From Actinokineospora iranica (GTDB lineage Bacteria > Actinomycetota > Actinomycetes > Mycobacteriales > Pseudonocardiaceae), in NCBI RefSeq assembly GCF_900101685.1, contig NZ_FMZZ01000006.1, forward strand, positions 62,001-126,000: DNA of 64,000 nt, written 5' to 3'. Shown here one piece after another: positions 51,721 to 60,408 of this stretch (within the stretch, counting starts at the first letter, position 1; each line of letters begins with the position of its first letter). A program made the position numbers and the translations under genes. Below the pieces are notes generated by a model. The model was not told the origin of the DNA, did no database searches, and worked only from the letters and a program-made list of their open reading frames with translations.

Positions 51721-52700
51721 GTCGGCAGCTCCTCGTCCGCGGCGGACCGGTGCGCGGCCGGGATCTGGCCGAGCCTGCCCGCCTGGTAGTCCTCGAACGC
51801 CTGCACGATCTCGTCGCGGGTGTTCATCACGAACGGCCCGTACCGCGCGACCGGCTCATCGATCGGCCTGCCGCCCAGCACCAGGATCTCCCAGTTCGGC
51901 GACGCGCTCGGCTGGGTGTCCGCCGCGCGCATGGTCAGCGCCTCACCCGCGCCGAAGACGGCCAAGTGGCCCTCGTCGAGCGGGCGTCGTTCCGCGCCAA
52001 CGGTGCCGCGCCCGGAGATGACGTAGACCATGGCGTTGAAGTCGGCGGCCCATGGCATGGTCAGCCGCGCCCCGGGGTTCACCGTCGCGTGCAGGTACGT
52101 GATCGGCGTGTACGTCGACCCCGGCCCCTGGTGCCCGTCGAGTTCCCCGGCGATCAGGCGGACCAGCGCGCCGCCGTCGTCGCTGGAGAGCAGCCGCGCG
52201 TCCCGGGCCTCGATGTCCTGGTACCGCGGCTGCGCCATCTTCAGCGAGCGCGGCAGGTTCACCCACAGCTGCACGCCGTGGAACAGCCCGCCCTTCGTGA
52301 CCATCTCCTGCGTGGGCATCTCGTTGTGCAGAATGCCGCTACCGGCGGTCATCCACTGCGTGGCGCCGTTGGTGATCACGCCGCCGCCGCCGATCGAGTC
52401 GGTGTGCCGCATCTCGCCGTCGATCATGTAGGTGACCGTCTCGAACCCGCGGTGCGGATGCCACGGCGCGCCCTTGGCCTCGCCCGGCGCGTACTCGACC
52501 GCGCCCATGTGGTCGAGCAGCAGGAACGGGTCGGCCATCGAGAGGTCGACGCCCGGGAACGGCCGACGAACCTGGAACCCTTCCCCTTCAAGGAACTTCT
52601 GCGCCCGCACGATCCTGCGCACCCCGCGCCAGGCCGTCGCGGACTCGGGCAGGTCGGGCAGGCGGGGCAGGGTCAAGGTGTCAGCGGTGATAGCAGGCAT
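51717..52700 (-). CDS. Pirin-family cupin protein
   Basis: This 327-residue protein has the pirin metal site in the first cupin: LLLDHMGAVEYAPGEAKGAPWHPHRGFETVTYMIDGEM, with HPHRGFET as the two His ligands and LHNEMPT for the remaining His/Glu. The second cupin holds YVISGRGTVGAE. Pirins include quercetinase-like dioxygenases and regulators. The ATG at 52700 has aggaggcac 5 bp before it. It is first in the operon with the TPR gene. Confidence 0.9.
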   Translation of the reverse strand: MPAITADTLTLPRLPDLPESATAWRGVRRIVRAQKFLEGEGFQVRRPFPGVDLSMADPFLLLDHMGAVEYAPGEAKGAPWHPHRGFETVTYMIDGEMRHTDSIGGGGVITNGATQWMTAGSGILHNEMPTQEMVTKGGLFHGVQLWVNLPRSLKMAQPRYQDIEARDARLLSSDDGGALVRLIAGELDGHQGPGSTYTPITYLHATVNPGARLTMPWAADFNAMVYVISGRGTVGAERRPLDEGHLAVFGAGEALTMRAADTQPSASPNWEILVLGGRPIDEPVARYGPFVMNTRDEIVQAFEDYQAGRLGQIPAAHRSAADEELPT

Positions 52701-52851
52701 CGGGTGCCTCCTGCACTCCTCGGCCACCCGGGCGGCGACCTCGTGCCCCCTACAAGGTGGTTGAGAGTTGAATTATTCCGCGTGGGGTCGGCCGCCCCTT
52801 GTCGAATCCCGCCACGCCCAGCGCGCCCCCTGACCGCGGTCAGTCAACGCC

Positions 52852-52883
52852 GAACGCCCCCGAAGCGAGCCTCGGGGGCGTTC
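52852..52883 (-). terminator. Hairpin terminator after the nirBD-hemD-cbiX operon
   Basis: A perfect 12-bp stem (GAACGCCCCCGA with its complement) and an 8-base loop begin 13 bp after the cbiX stop (52896). It closes the nitrite-reductase operon. Confidence 0.8.
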
Positions 52884-52895
52884 AGGGAGCCTGAG

Positions 52896-53582
52896 TCAAG
52901 CGACGGCGCGGTAGACGCGGGCCTCGATGTAGCGGCGGACGATCAGTTCCGCGACGCGGATATGGTCGCCCAAGGGAGCGCCGACCATATCCGCGCCGCA
53001 GCCTGCCACGGCGCGGTGGAACAGGCCGGGGGCCAGCAGCCAGGAGGCGACGGCGACCCGGTCGGCGGTTTCGTGGGCGTGGGCGACCACGTCGGCGATG
53101 TGCGGGGTGGCGGTGGCCGCGTAGCCGATGCGCACGACCGTGCCGGTTCGGGCGCCGAGCAGGACCGCGGCGCGGCGGACGTCGGACAGGGCGCGGTGGT
53201 CGGATGAGCCCGCGGCGGCGAGGACCACCGCGTCGCCGGGGCGCCAGCCCGCGTCGGTGAGGCGTTCGTGCATGGCGGCGACCAGGATGGGGGCGGGGCC
53301 CAGAGCCGGGGTAATGACGGTTTCCCCGGCCCGGCCCGCCGCCTCGACCTGGGCTGGGACGTCGACGCGGACGTGGTACCCGGACGCCAGGAAGGCCGGG
53401 ACGACGACGGCGGAGCCGCGCACGGACCGCAGCACGGTGGTCACGTCCGGGGCGCGGACGTCGGCGAAGGCGACCTTCACCGGGACCTCCGGCAGCAGTT
53501 CGCGCACTTCGTCGGCGAGGGCGTAGGTCGTCTCGGCGCCAGCGGCTGCCCGCGTGCCGTGCGCCACGAGGACGAGGGTCAC
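52896..53582 (-). CDS. CbiX/SirB-type chelatase (sirohydrochlorin ferrochelatase)
   Basis: This 228-residue protein has two chelatase halves. The first starts LVLVAHGTRAAAGAETTYALADEV (metal-site His) and has VVVPAFLASGYHVRVDVP with a second His. The second has VLAAAGSSDHRALSDVRRAAVLL and SWLLAPGLFHRAV. It inserts Fe (or Co) into sirohydrochlorin. As the last gene of an operon with nirB and nirD, it should supply siroheme for the nitrite reductase. It matches Rv0259c. The GTG start at 53582 overlaps the hemD-like stop. Confidence 0.88.
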   Translation of the reverse strand: MTLVLVAHGTRAAAGAETTYALADEVRELLPEVPVKVAFADVRAPDVTTVLRSVRGSAVVVPAFLASGYHVRVDVPAQVEAAGRAGETVITPALGPAPILVAAMHERLTDAGWRPGDAVVLAAAGSSDHRALSDVRRAAVLLGARTGTVVRIGYAATATPHIADVVAHAHETADRVAVASWLLAPGLFHRAVAGCGADMVGAPLGDHIRVAELIVRRYIEARVYRAVA

Positions 53583-54736
53583 GCGGCGGCCACCGCGAGC
53601 CGGTAGCCGCGCTTGACCACGGTCTGCACCAAGCCGGACTCGCCCAGGGCCGCGCGCAGGCGGCCCACCGCGGTCTCCACGGCGTGTTCGTCCACTCCGG
53701 ACTCGCGGCCGGAGTGCTTGCGCAGCACCGCGGCCAGCGCCGGGCGGGACAGGACCCGGCCGGGGGAGATGGCCAGCGCGCGCAGCAGGGCCATCGGCGC
53801 GGGCGGGATCGGGCGCAGCTCGCCGTCGACCACCACCGCCTGTCCGCGCAGTTCCAGGTCGCGGTCGCCGACCTTGACGCGGGTCGCGCGGGCGGGCAGG
53901 GCGTCGGCCAGTTCCCGGACGAGCGCGCCGATGCGGGCGCGGTCCGGGCACACCACGGGGACGCCGAGGCGCTTGAGCGGGCCCGCGGTGATCGAGCCGA
54001 CGGCGACCACGAGGACGCGGCCGCGCAGGATCTCGACCAGGGCGTCGAGCCTGCCCAGCCGGTCGGCGGTCTCCAGCACGCTGGCCGCGGCCGGGGCGCT
54101 GGTGAAGGTGACCGCGTCGACCTGCCCCGCCAGCAGCGCGTCGATCAGCCGCTCCAGCGGCGCCGGGTCGGCCGGGCCGGTCCAGCGGTAAACCGGGATC
54201 TCGATGACCTCGGCGCCGCTGTCGCGCAGGGCGTTGACGAACTCGCGCAGCGGCTCGCCGTGCAGCTGCACCGCGATCCGCTTGCCCGCGACGCCGTCGC
54301 GCAGCAGGTAGTCGAGCAGTTCGGGGCTGGCCTCGGATTCCGGGGACCAGGTCTCGACCAGGCCCGCCGCGCGCACCGCGCCCTTGGCCTTGGGGCCGCG
54401 GGCGAGCACGTCGGCGGACTTGAGCACCTCGACCAACTGCGGGCCCAGTCCCCAGCCTTCCGCCGCCTCGATCCAGCCGCGGAAGCCGATGCCGGTGGTG
54501 GCGATGGCCACGTCGACGGGGCCGCCCTTGAGCAGGCTCGTGGTGGCGGCGAGCAGTTCGCTGTCGTCGGCCAGGGGGATGATCCGGATGGCGGCGCCGT
54601 AGAGCACGCACGCGCCGCGGCGCTCCATCAGGGCCCCGAGCTCGTCCGCGCGGCGCGCGGCGGTGACGCCGATGGTGAAACCCGCCAATGGGGCGATCTG
54701 CGTGCTGGTCACGGGAACCTCCAGGAGCGCGGTCAC
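53579..54736 (-). CDS. Uroporphyrinogen-III synthase-like protein with C-terminal OmpR-type winged helix
   Basis: The protein has 385 residues. Residues 10-265 form a HemD fold (FTIGVTAARRADELGALMERRGA, VDVAIATTGIGFRGWIEAA, VDAVTFTSAPAAASVLETA). Residues about 290-385 form a Trans_reg_C winged helix (LRALAISPGRVLSRPALAAVL, DEHAVETAVGRLRAALG, VQTVVKRGYRLA). This fusion is that of Rv0260c. It may both close the tetrapyrrole ring for siroheme and act as a transcription regulator of nitrite genes; the second role is inferred from the DNA-binding domain. The GTG start at 54736 overlaps the nirD stop. Confidence 0.9.
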   Translation of the reverse strand: MTALLEVPVTSTQIAPLAGFTIGVTAARRADELGALMERRGACVLYGAAIRIIPLADDSELLAATTSLLKGGPVDVAIATTGIGFRGWIEAAEGWGLGPQLVEVLKSADVLARGPKAKGAVRAAGLVETWSPESEASPELLDYLLRDGVAGKRIAVQLHGEPLREFVNALRDSGAEVIEIPVYRWTGPADPAPLERLIDALLAGQVDAVTFTSAPAAASVLETADRLGRLDALVEILRGRVLVVAVGSITAGPLKRLGVPVVCPDRARIGALVRELADALPARATRVKVGDRDLELRGQAVVVDGELRPIPPAPMALLRALAISPGRVLSRPALAAVLRKHSGRESGVDEHAVETAVGRLRAALGESGLVQTVVKRGYRLAVAAA

Positions 54737-55077
54737 GTCTGCCCCAGCAGGATGGTCGCATCCACGACCCGCACTGGATACGTGGGGACCGACACGGTCT
54801 CGTCGTCGACGCACACGCCGGTCCGCAGGTCGAAGTGCTGCTTGTGCATCGGGGACGCCACTACCGGCACCCCGGCGATGTCGCCAAGAATACCCCGCGA
54901 CAGCACCCACGCCCCACTGAAGGGGTCCTGGTTACCGAGCGCGTACACGGCGTCATCATGGGTGCGGAAAACCGCCACCTGGGTGCCGTCCGGGAGCAGG
55001 GCCGCGACGCCCTGCTCGCGGGCGATGGACTCCAGTGGGCACAGTTCGACCCACACCGTTTCGGCGAGAGCGGTCAT
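54733..55077 (-). CDS. nirD: Nitrite reductase (NADH) small subunit NirD
   Basis: This 114-residue Rieske-like fold protein has WVELCPLESIAREQGVAALLPDG, DDAVYALGNQDPFSGAWVLSRGI, VASPMHKQHFDLRTGVCVDD and VSVPTYPVRV. The two CxH pairs of true Rieske proteins are absent, as normal for NirD. It binds NirB. ATG at 55077 overlaps the nirB stop (ATGA), and its own stop overlaps the hemD-like start. Confidence 0.93.
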   Translation of the reverse strand: MTALAETVWVELCPLESIAREQGVAALLPDGTQVAVFRTHDDAVYALGNQDPFSGAWVLSRGILGDIAGVPVVASPMHKQHFDLRTGVCVDDETVSVPTYPVRVVDATILLGQT

Positions 55078-57593
55078 CGGGCGATCACCTCCGGGGTGCC
55101 CAGCAGCACCGGGACCCGCTGGCCACGTTCCTCGCGGAAGGTGATCGTCGGGTCGGGCGTGCCGGGCGCGTTGACGAACGACGTGAACCGGGCGAGCTTT
55201 TCCGGGTCGGCGAGGACGCCTGCCCACTCGTCGGCGTAACCCTTGACGTGCTCGGCCATCTGCGCCTCCAGTTCGGCGCACAGGCCGAGGGAGTCCTCGA
55301 CCACGACGTCGCGCAGGTGGTCCAGGCCGCCTTCCATGGCGTCGAGCCAGGTGGAGGTGCGCTGCAGCCGGTCGGCGGTGCGGATGTAGAACATCAGGAA
55401 CCGGTCGATGACCTTGAGCAGCGTCTCCTTGTCCACTTCGGACACCAGGAGGTCGGCGTGCCTGGGCATCATGCCGCCGTTTCCGCCGACGTAGAGGTTC
55501 CAGCCGTTCTCGGTGGCGATGACGCCGAAGTCCTTGCCGCGCGCCTCCGCGCACTCGCGGGCGCAGCCCGAGACGGCCGACTTCAGCTTGTGCGGCGAGC
55601 GCAGGCCGCGGTAGCGCAGTTCGAGCTCGACGGCCAGGCCCACCGAGTCCTGCACGCCGTAGCGGCACCAGGTCGAGCCGACGCACGACTTGACGGTGCG
55701 CAGCGCCTTGCCGTAGGCGTGGCCGGACTCGAAACCGGCGTCCACCAACCGCTTCCAGATCCCGGGGAGCTGGTCGACGGTGGCGCCGAACAGGTCGATG
55801 CGCTGACCGCCGGTGATTTTGGTGTACAGCCCGTAGTCCTGGGCCACCTGGGCGATGACCATGAGCTTTTCCGGGGTGATCTCGCCGCCGGGGATGCGCG
55901 GCACCACCGAGTAGGTGCCGTTGCGCTGGATGTTGGCCAGGAACCGGTCGTTGGTGTCCTGCAGCGAGGCCTGCTCACCGGCCAGGATGTGGCCGTTGCC
56001 AAGGGAAGCCAGGATCGAGGCCACCGCGGGCTTGCAGATGTCGCAGCCGCGGCCACTGCCGTGCTTGCCGATCAGGTCGCTGAAGGTGGTGATGCCGGTG
56101 ACCCGCACGATCTCGAACAGCTCGGCGCGGGACTGGTCGAAGTGCTCGCACAGCGCCTTGGACTGCTCGACGCCGCACACCGTCAGCAGCTGCTTGAGCA
56201 TCGGCACGCAGGACCCGCAGGACGTGCCCGCCTTGGTGCACGCCTTGAGCTTGGTGACGTCGTCGCAGCCGCCGACGACGATGGCTTCGGAGATGTCGCC
56301 CTTGCTGACCGCGTTGCAGGAGCAGATTTGCGCCTCGTCGGGCAGCGCGCCGACACCGACGCCGCCGCCGCTGCCGCCAGCGGGGGCGAGCAGCGCGCCG
56401 GGGTCGCCGGGCAGCGGGCGGCCGACCATCGGGCGCAGGGTGGCGTAGTCGTTCGCGTCGCCGACCAGGATGCCGCCGAGCAGCGTCTTGGCGTCGTTGG
56501 AGACGACCAGCTTGCGGTAGGTGCCCTTGACCGCGTCGTTGAACACGACCTCGAGGGCGCCTTCCTCGGTGGCGTGCGCGTCGCCGAAGCTGGCCACGTC
56601 CACGCCCATCAGCTTGAGCTTGGTGGACATATCCGCGCCGGGGAAGGTGGCCGCGCCGCCGAGGATGCGGTCGGCGACGATCTCGGCCATGGCGTAGCCG
56701 GGGGCGACCAGGCCGTAGACCTTGCCGTCGAGGTTGGCGCACTCGCCGATGGCGTAGACGTGCGGATCGCTGGTGCGGCAGCCGGAGTCCACGACGATGC
56801 CGCCGCGTTCGCCGACGGTGAGACCGGCGGCGCGGGCGAGCTGGTCGCGGGGGCGGATGCCCGCGGAGAACACCACGAGGTCGAGGTCGAGCTCGACGCC
56901 GTTGGTCAGCTTGGCGATGAGCCTGCCGCGGTCCTCTTCGATGACCGTGGCGGTGGTGCCCGCGTGCACGGTGACGTCGAGCTCCTCGATGAGCCGCTTG
57001 AGCAGCGCGCCGCCGCCCTCGTCCACCTGCAGCGGCATCAGCCGCGGCGCGAACTCCACGACGTGCGGCGACAGGCCCATGTCGCGCAGCGCCTTCGCGG
57101 CCTCCAGGCCGAGCAGGCCGCCGCCGACGACCATGGCCGCACCGCGGCCGAGACCGGTCCTGGCGCGCTCGGCGGTGTCCCGGATCGCGTCGAGGTCGTC
57201 GATCGTGCGGTAGACGTGGCAGCCGGGGAGGTCGCTGCCCTTGACCGGCGGGACGAACGGGGCCGAGCCGGTGGCCAGGGCCAGCGTGTCGTACGCCTGG
57301 ACGCGGCCGGACGCCGTGGTGACCGTGCGCGCCTGGCGGTCGATGCCGACGACCGCGTCGCCCAGGTTCAGCTCGACCCGGTCGTCGCCGTCGAACTCCG
57401 CGCCGTCAAGCTGCAGCGCCAGCGGGTTCCAGGTGTCCACATAGGACGTCAGGGCGACGCGGTCATAGGCGGGCCGGGCCTCTTCGGCGAATACGACCAC
57501 GCGCCAGGCGCCTGCGGCGTCCCGGTCGCGCAACGCCTGGACGAGCCGGTGTCCGACCATCCCGTTGCCGACCACGACGAGTGTCCGCGCCAT
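55074..57593 (-). CDS. nirB: Nitrite reductase (NADH) large subunit NirB
   Basis: This 839-residue protein reduces nitrite to ammonia with NADH. The FAD/NAD domain starts LVVVGNGMVGHRLVQAL. A [2Fe-2S] BFD-like domain has CSCNAVSKGDISEAI with CTKAGTSCGSCVP near residues 425-465. The ferredoxin-reductase-like halves follow, and the siroheme/4Fe-4S site lies in KSCVGSTWCRYGV and VSGCARECAEARGKDFG. All cofactor cysteines are present. The start is ATG at 57593 with gaggaggcac 5 bp upstream. A GlnR-type box lies about 80 to 120 bp upstream. The operon is nirB-nirD-hemD-like-cbiX, all coupled by 4-bp overlaps. Confidence 0.95.
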   Translation of the reverse strand: MARTLVVVGNGMVGHRLVQALRDRDAAGAWRVVVFAEEARPAYDRVALTSYVDTWNPLALQLDGAEFDGDDRVELNLGDAVVGIDRQARTVTTASGRVQAYDTLALATGSAPFVPPVKGSDLPGCHVYRTIDDLDAIRDTAERARTGLGRGAAMVVGGGLLGLEAAKALRDMGLSPHVVEFAPRLMPLQVDEGGGALLKRLIEELDVTVHAGTTATVIEEDRGRLIAKLTNGVELDLDLVVFSAGIRPRDQLARAAGLTVGERGGIVVDSGCRTSDPHVYAIGECANLDGKVYGLVAPGYAMAEIVADRILGGAATFPGADMSTKLKLMGVDVASFGDAHATEEGALEVVFNDAVKGTYRKLVVSNDAKTLLGGILVGDANDYATLRPMVGRPLPGDPGALLAPAGGSGGGVGVGALPDEAQICSCNAVSKGDISEAIVVGGCDDVTKLKACTKAGTSCGSCVPMLKQLLTVCGVEQSKALCEHFDQSRAELFEIVRVTGITTFSDLIGKHGSGRGCDICKPAVASILASLGNGHILAGEQASLQDTNDRFLANIQRNGTYSVVPRIPGGEITPEKLMVIAQVAQDYGLYTKITGGQRIDLFGATVDQLPGIWKRLVDAGFESGHAYGKALRTVKSCVGSTWCRYGVQDSVGLAVELELRYRGLRSPHKLKSAVSGCARECAEARGKDFGVIATENGWNLYVGGNGGMMPRHADLLVSEVDKETLLKVIDRFLMFYIRTADRLQRTSTWLDAMEGGLDHLRDVVVEDSLGLCAELEAQMAEHVKGYADEWAGVLADPEKLARFTSFVNAPGTPDPTITFREERGQRVPVLLGTPEVIAR

Positions 57594-57671
57594 GCGTGTG
57601 CCTCCTCGATGGTGCCTGCGTTGGTGTTGCCGCCGGATGCGTCGGCGTTCGTCCAATGCTGTGCTCCGCCT

Positions 57672-57709
57672 ATGTCGACCACGGTTCACAACGATTTCAC
57701 CGCTGTTAC
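57672..57709 (-). promoter_or_regulatory. GlnR-type binding site ahead of nirB
   Basis: On the minus strand it reads GTAAC-N6-GAAAT-N6-GAACC-N6-GACAT, close to the actinobacterial GlnR pattern gTnAC-N6-GaAAc repeated twice at 11-bp spacing. The first two boxes fit best. It is 79-116 bp upstream of the nirB start, a usual place for activation under nitrogen limitation. Confidence 0.65.
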
Positions 57710-57820
57710 GGATACCTCTCTCCGCAGGTCAGAGAGCCGTGCGGGGTGAGAGCCGCCACGATAGGTGGAATCCGGACCAGGAATGCGGCATCGTCGTTCC
57801 GCACGCCCTACGGTTTGGCC

Positions 57821-58588
57821 GTGCTTCCCGGACGCGCCAGCCTGCTCGTGCCCCTGCTGTTCGCCACGCTGATCGCCGCTGCCTGCGCCAACCCGGCCGA
57901 CGACGGCGGCGGCGCGGCGGACCGCCCGGCGGCGGAGCCCCGTGTGGTCATGACGGCCGAGTCCCCCACCACGACCACCCGCCCCAAGCAGCCCGGTGTG
58001 ACGGTGAGCACCCAGAAGCGGGTGCCCGCGATGGTGGACTGCCTGGGTTACGTCAGCGTCGTCACCAAGGCGACCGGCGTGCGGGCGTCCCTGGTCGAGG
58101 ACGAGTCGACGCACCAGCTGTGCCGCTACCGGCTGCCGTACGCGGGCCCGGCCTCCGGCGTGTCGGTGCTCTTCCGCGCCGAGCCGCCGGGAACGCCGAG
58201 CTACCGGCACATCGAAGAGATCTACGGCAACACCGCCTACCGGGTCGGCGAGGGCGACGGCGAGGACTCCTGCGGGCTGTCCGTCGCGCTCGACCCGTAC
58301 CTGGAGGCGCATGAGCACGGCTCGCACCTGACCGTCCTGGGCAGCTACGGCGACTCGGCCTGCGACGTCACCCGCAAGATCCTCGACGCGGTGTTCGAGC
58401 GGCTCACCGACGTGGAGCCGGAGAGCCAGGACGACGCGGAAACCCCGACGCCGCCGCGGATCTCGGCGACCACCCAGACCCCGGAACCGCTGGAAGCCCC
58501 GAAACCCCGGCGCACCACGGAAACCGCCGAAACCACCGAAACCACCGAGTCCGCCGAAACCACGGAGACGCCCGCGGAAACGCCGTGA
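57821..58588 (+). CDS. Putative lipoprotein with threonine/glutamate-rich repeat tail
   Basis: The product is 255 residues. From GTG at 57821 there is a short basic start, a hydrophobic core (LLVPLLFATLIAA) and Cys in AAACANP, a fair lipobox. A Pro/Thr linker is followed by a cystine-bearing domain with four cysteines (MVDCLGYVSV, HQLCRYRLP, DSCGLSVAL, DSACDVTRKIL). The last 50 residues repeat TTET/AETTET. I do not recognise the domain; the layout resembles actinobacterial DUF3558-like lipoproteins. It is convergent with narK. Confidence 0.7.
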   Translation: MLPGRASLLVPLLFATLIAAACANPADDGGGAADRPAAEPRVVMTAESPTTTTRPKQPGVTVSTQKRVPAMVDCLGYVSVVTKATGVRASLVEDESTHQLCRYRLPYAGPASGVSVLFRAEPPGTPSYRHIEEIYGNTAYRVGEGDGEDSCGLSVALDPYLEAHEHGSHLTVLGSYGDSACDVTRKILDAVFERLTDVEPESQDDAETPTPPRISATTQTPEPLEAPKPRRTTETAETTETTESAETTETPAETP

Positions 58589-58629
58589 CGGTCGTCTTCC
58601 CCTCACGACAAAGGGAAGACGACCGTCAC
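58585..58629. terminator. Bidirectional hairpin terminator between the lipoprotein gene and narK
   Basis: A perfect 17-bp stem (58585-58601 with 58613-58629) and an 11-base loop start at the last codon of the lipoprotein gene and end 36 bp before the narK stop. It serves both convergent genes. Confidence 0.85.
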
Positions 58630-58665
58630 GCCAGCCATCCGCGAGGAGGACGCGGAAGGTCAGAC

Positions 58666-60207
58666 TCAGACGCCCGCGTGGGCCAGGCTCGGGAAGCGCG
58701 AGGTCTCGGTGGTCTTGCGCAGGTAGAAGAACCAGGTCATCCCGGCGAAGATCACGTAGCCGACGATGAACACGCCCAGCGCCGAGGTCGACCAGGTCGC
58801 GTGCTCGGCGGCCGCCGCGGCCTTGGCCTCGACCGTCTTCGCGCTGTTCACCGCGGAGCCCACCGGGACGCTGGCGATCCGGAAGATCTGCTGGATGAGG
58901 AACCCGCCGAAGGAGCCGATCGCACCGGCGATGCCGATGACCGCGGCCGCCATCCGCTTGAACTTCAAGGTCGCCTCGTCGCGGGTGATGGCGCCGGTCG
59001 CGGCCTCCTTGCGGCCCAGCTCACCGAAGATGACGGGGATCATCCGGTAGATGGAGCCGTTGCCAGCGCCGGAAAGCGCGAAGATCACCATGTAGGAGGC
59101 GAAGAAGATCGCGAAGCTGCGCTGGTTCACCCCGTACATCGCGAGCAGCGTGAACGCCGCCATCGAGATGAACACCCACAGGGTGACCTTGGCGCCGCCG
59201 ATCTTGTCCGCGATCCAGCCGCCGAAGGGCCGGGAGAACGAGCCGATGAGCGCCCCGAGGAAGCCAAGGCCCGCCAGGTACGTGCCGATGAACGGGTTCT
59301 GCGCCAGGAACTCGGGGAACGTCAGCCGGATGACCAGCGGCAGGGCGAAGGAGAAGCCGATGAACGAGCCGAACGAGCCGATGTAGAGGATCGACACGAT
59401 CCAGGTCTGCCCCTGCGACAGGCACGTCAGGTAGGACTTGGTGTCCGACTTGGCCATCGTGAGGCTGTCCATCCAGAACCACGCGCCGACGACGGCGGCG
59501 ATGATGAACGGCATCCACATCAGGCCCGCGTAGGCCAGGTGCACCGGGTGGACCGGGTTCTTCGCGATGGCGTACGGGACGCCGATGATGACGACCAGCG
59601 GCGTGATCAGCTGCACGACGGCGACGCCGAGGTTGCCGCCCGCCGCGTTGAGGCCGAGCGCGAGGCCCTTGCGCTTCTCCGGGTAGAAGAAGGAGATGTT
59701 GGCCATCGATGAGGAGAAGTTGCCGCCGCCGACGCCCGCGAGGGCCGAGATGACCAGCATGATCGTGAACTGGGTGTCGTGCGACTGGCTGCGCACGAAG
59801 TCGAAGTGCACCATCGCCGCGAGCGCGGTGGTGGGCACCAGCAGCAGGGCGGCGCTGATCGCGGTCCACACCCGGCCGCCGAACTTGGGCACCGCGAAGG
59901 TGTAGGGGATGCGCAGCGCGGAGCCGACCAGGTTCGGCAGCGCGGTCAGCCAGAACAGCTCGCTCGGGGTGAACGGCGTGCCGCCGCCGAAGCCCGCGTT
60001 CGACAGGTTGAGCACGACGACTGACCACAGCACCCAGATGGAGAAGCCCAGGTGCTCGGCGAAGATCGAGAAGATGAGGTTGCGGCGCGCGATCGGCTTT
60101 CCGGTCTTCTCCCAGAACTCCTCGTTCTCCGGCTCCCAGTGGTCGATCCAGCGCCCCTTCCGGCGCTTTGGCTGACCGGTCGGCGGGGATTCGACTGCAA
60201 GACTCAT
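58666..60207 (-). CDS. narK: NarK/NNP-family nitrate/nitrite transporter
   Basis: This 513-residue major-facilitator protein has about 12 helices. The cytoplasmic start KGRWIDHWEPENEEFWEKTG is typical of actinobacterial NarK. The nitrate signature segments are GVGGGNFSSSMANISFFYPEKRKG, read as GGGNFSSSMANISFFYP, then GLNAAGGNLGVAVVQ, and the later FALSGAGNGSIYRMIPVIF. It moves nitrate in and/or nitrite out. The ATG at 60207 is preceded by ggaggacc. It corresponds to narK3-type genes next to Rv0260c. The upstream gap (60208-60408) holds a terminator but no convincing regulator site. Confidence 0.93.
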   Translation of the reverse strand: MSLAVESPPTGQPKRRKGRWIDHWEPENEEFWEKTGKPIARRNLIFSIFAEHLGFSIWVLWSVVVLNLSNAGFGGGTPFTPSELFWLTALPNLVGSALRIPYTFAVPKFGGRVWTAISAALLLVPTTALAAMVHFDFVRSQSHDTQFTIMLVISALAGVGGGNFSSSMANISFFYPEKRKGLALGLNAAGGNLGVAVVQLITPLVVIIGVPYAIAKNPVHPVHLAYAGLMWMPFIIAAVVGAWFWMDSLTMAKSDTKSYLTCLSQGQTWIVSILYIGSFGSFIGFSFALPLVIRLTFPEFLAQNPFIGTYLAGLGFLGALIGSFSRPFGGWIADKIGGAKVTLWVFISMAAFTLLAMYGVNQRSFAIFFASYMVIFALSGAGNGSIYRMIPVIFGELGRKEAATGAITRDEATLKFKRMAAAVIGIAGAIGSFGGFLIQQIFRIASVPVGSAVNSAKTVEAKAAAAAEHATWSTSALGVFIVGYVIFAGMTWFFYLRKTTETSRFPSLAHAGV

Positions 60208-60357
60208 GGCGAGGTCCTCCTCAAGCTGGTGCTTGGGCGAAAAGATACGAATCGCGGATTTCCCGCATATGGCTCGCGGTGACGTCGAAGGCACGTTGTC
60301 CGCACGCGCCCGTTGATCACGCTGTGAGGTTTCTGGACAGAAAACATCCTGGTCATA

Positions 60358-60392
60358 GCCGGTTTCGCGAAACCAGAAGGCGCGAAACCGGC
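60358..60392 (-). terminator. Hairpin terminator after the nitrate-reductase electron-transfer gene
   Basis: A perfect 12-bp stem (GCCGGTTTCGCG with its complement) and an 11-base loop lie 16 bp beyond the stop at 60409, between that gene and the narK promoter region. Confidence 0.8.
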
Positions 60393-60408
60393 TGCTCCGA
60401 ATGGTCGA

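Noticed and set aside
60208-60357. GlnR site ahead of narK
   Set aside because: One GAAAC pentamer in the right orientation is present, but the partner pentamers at 11-bp spacing are poor, so I do not list it as a feature.
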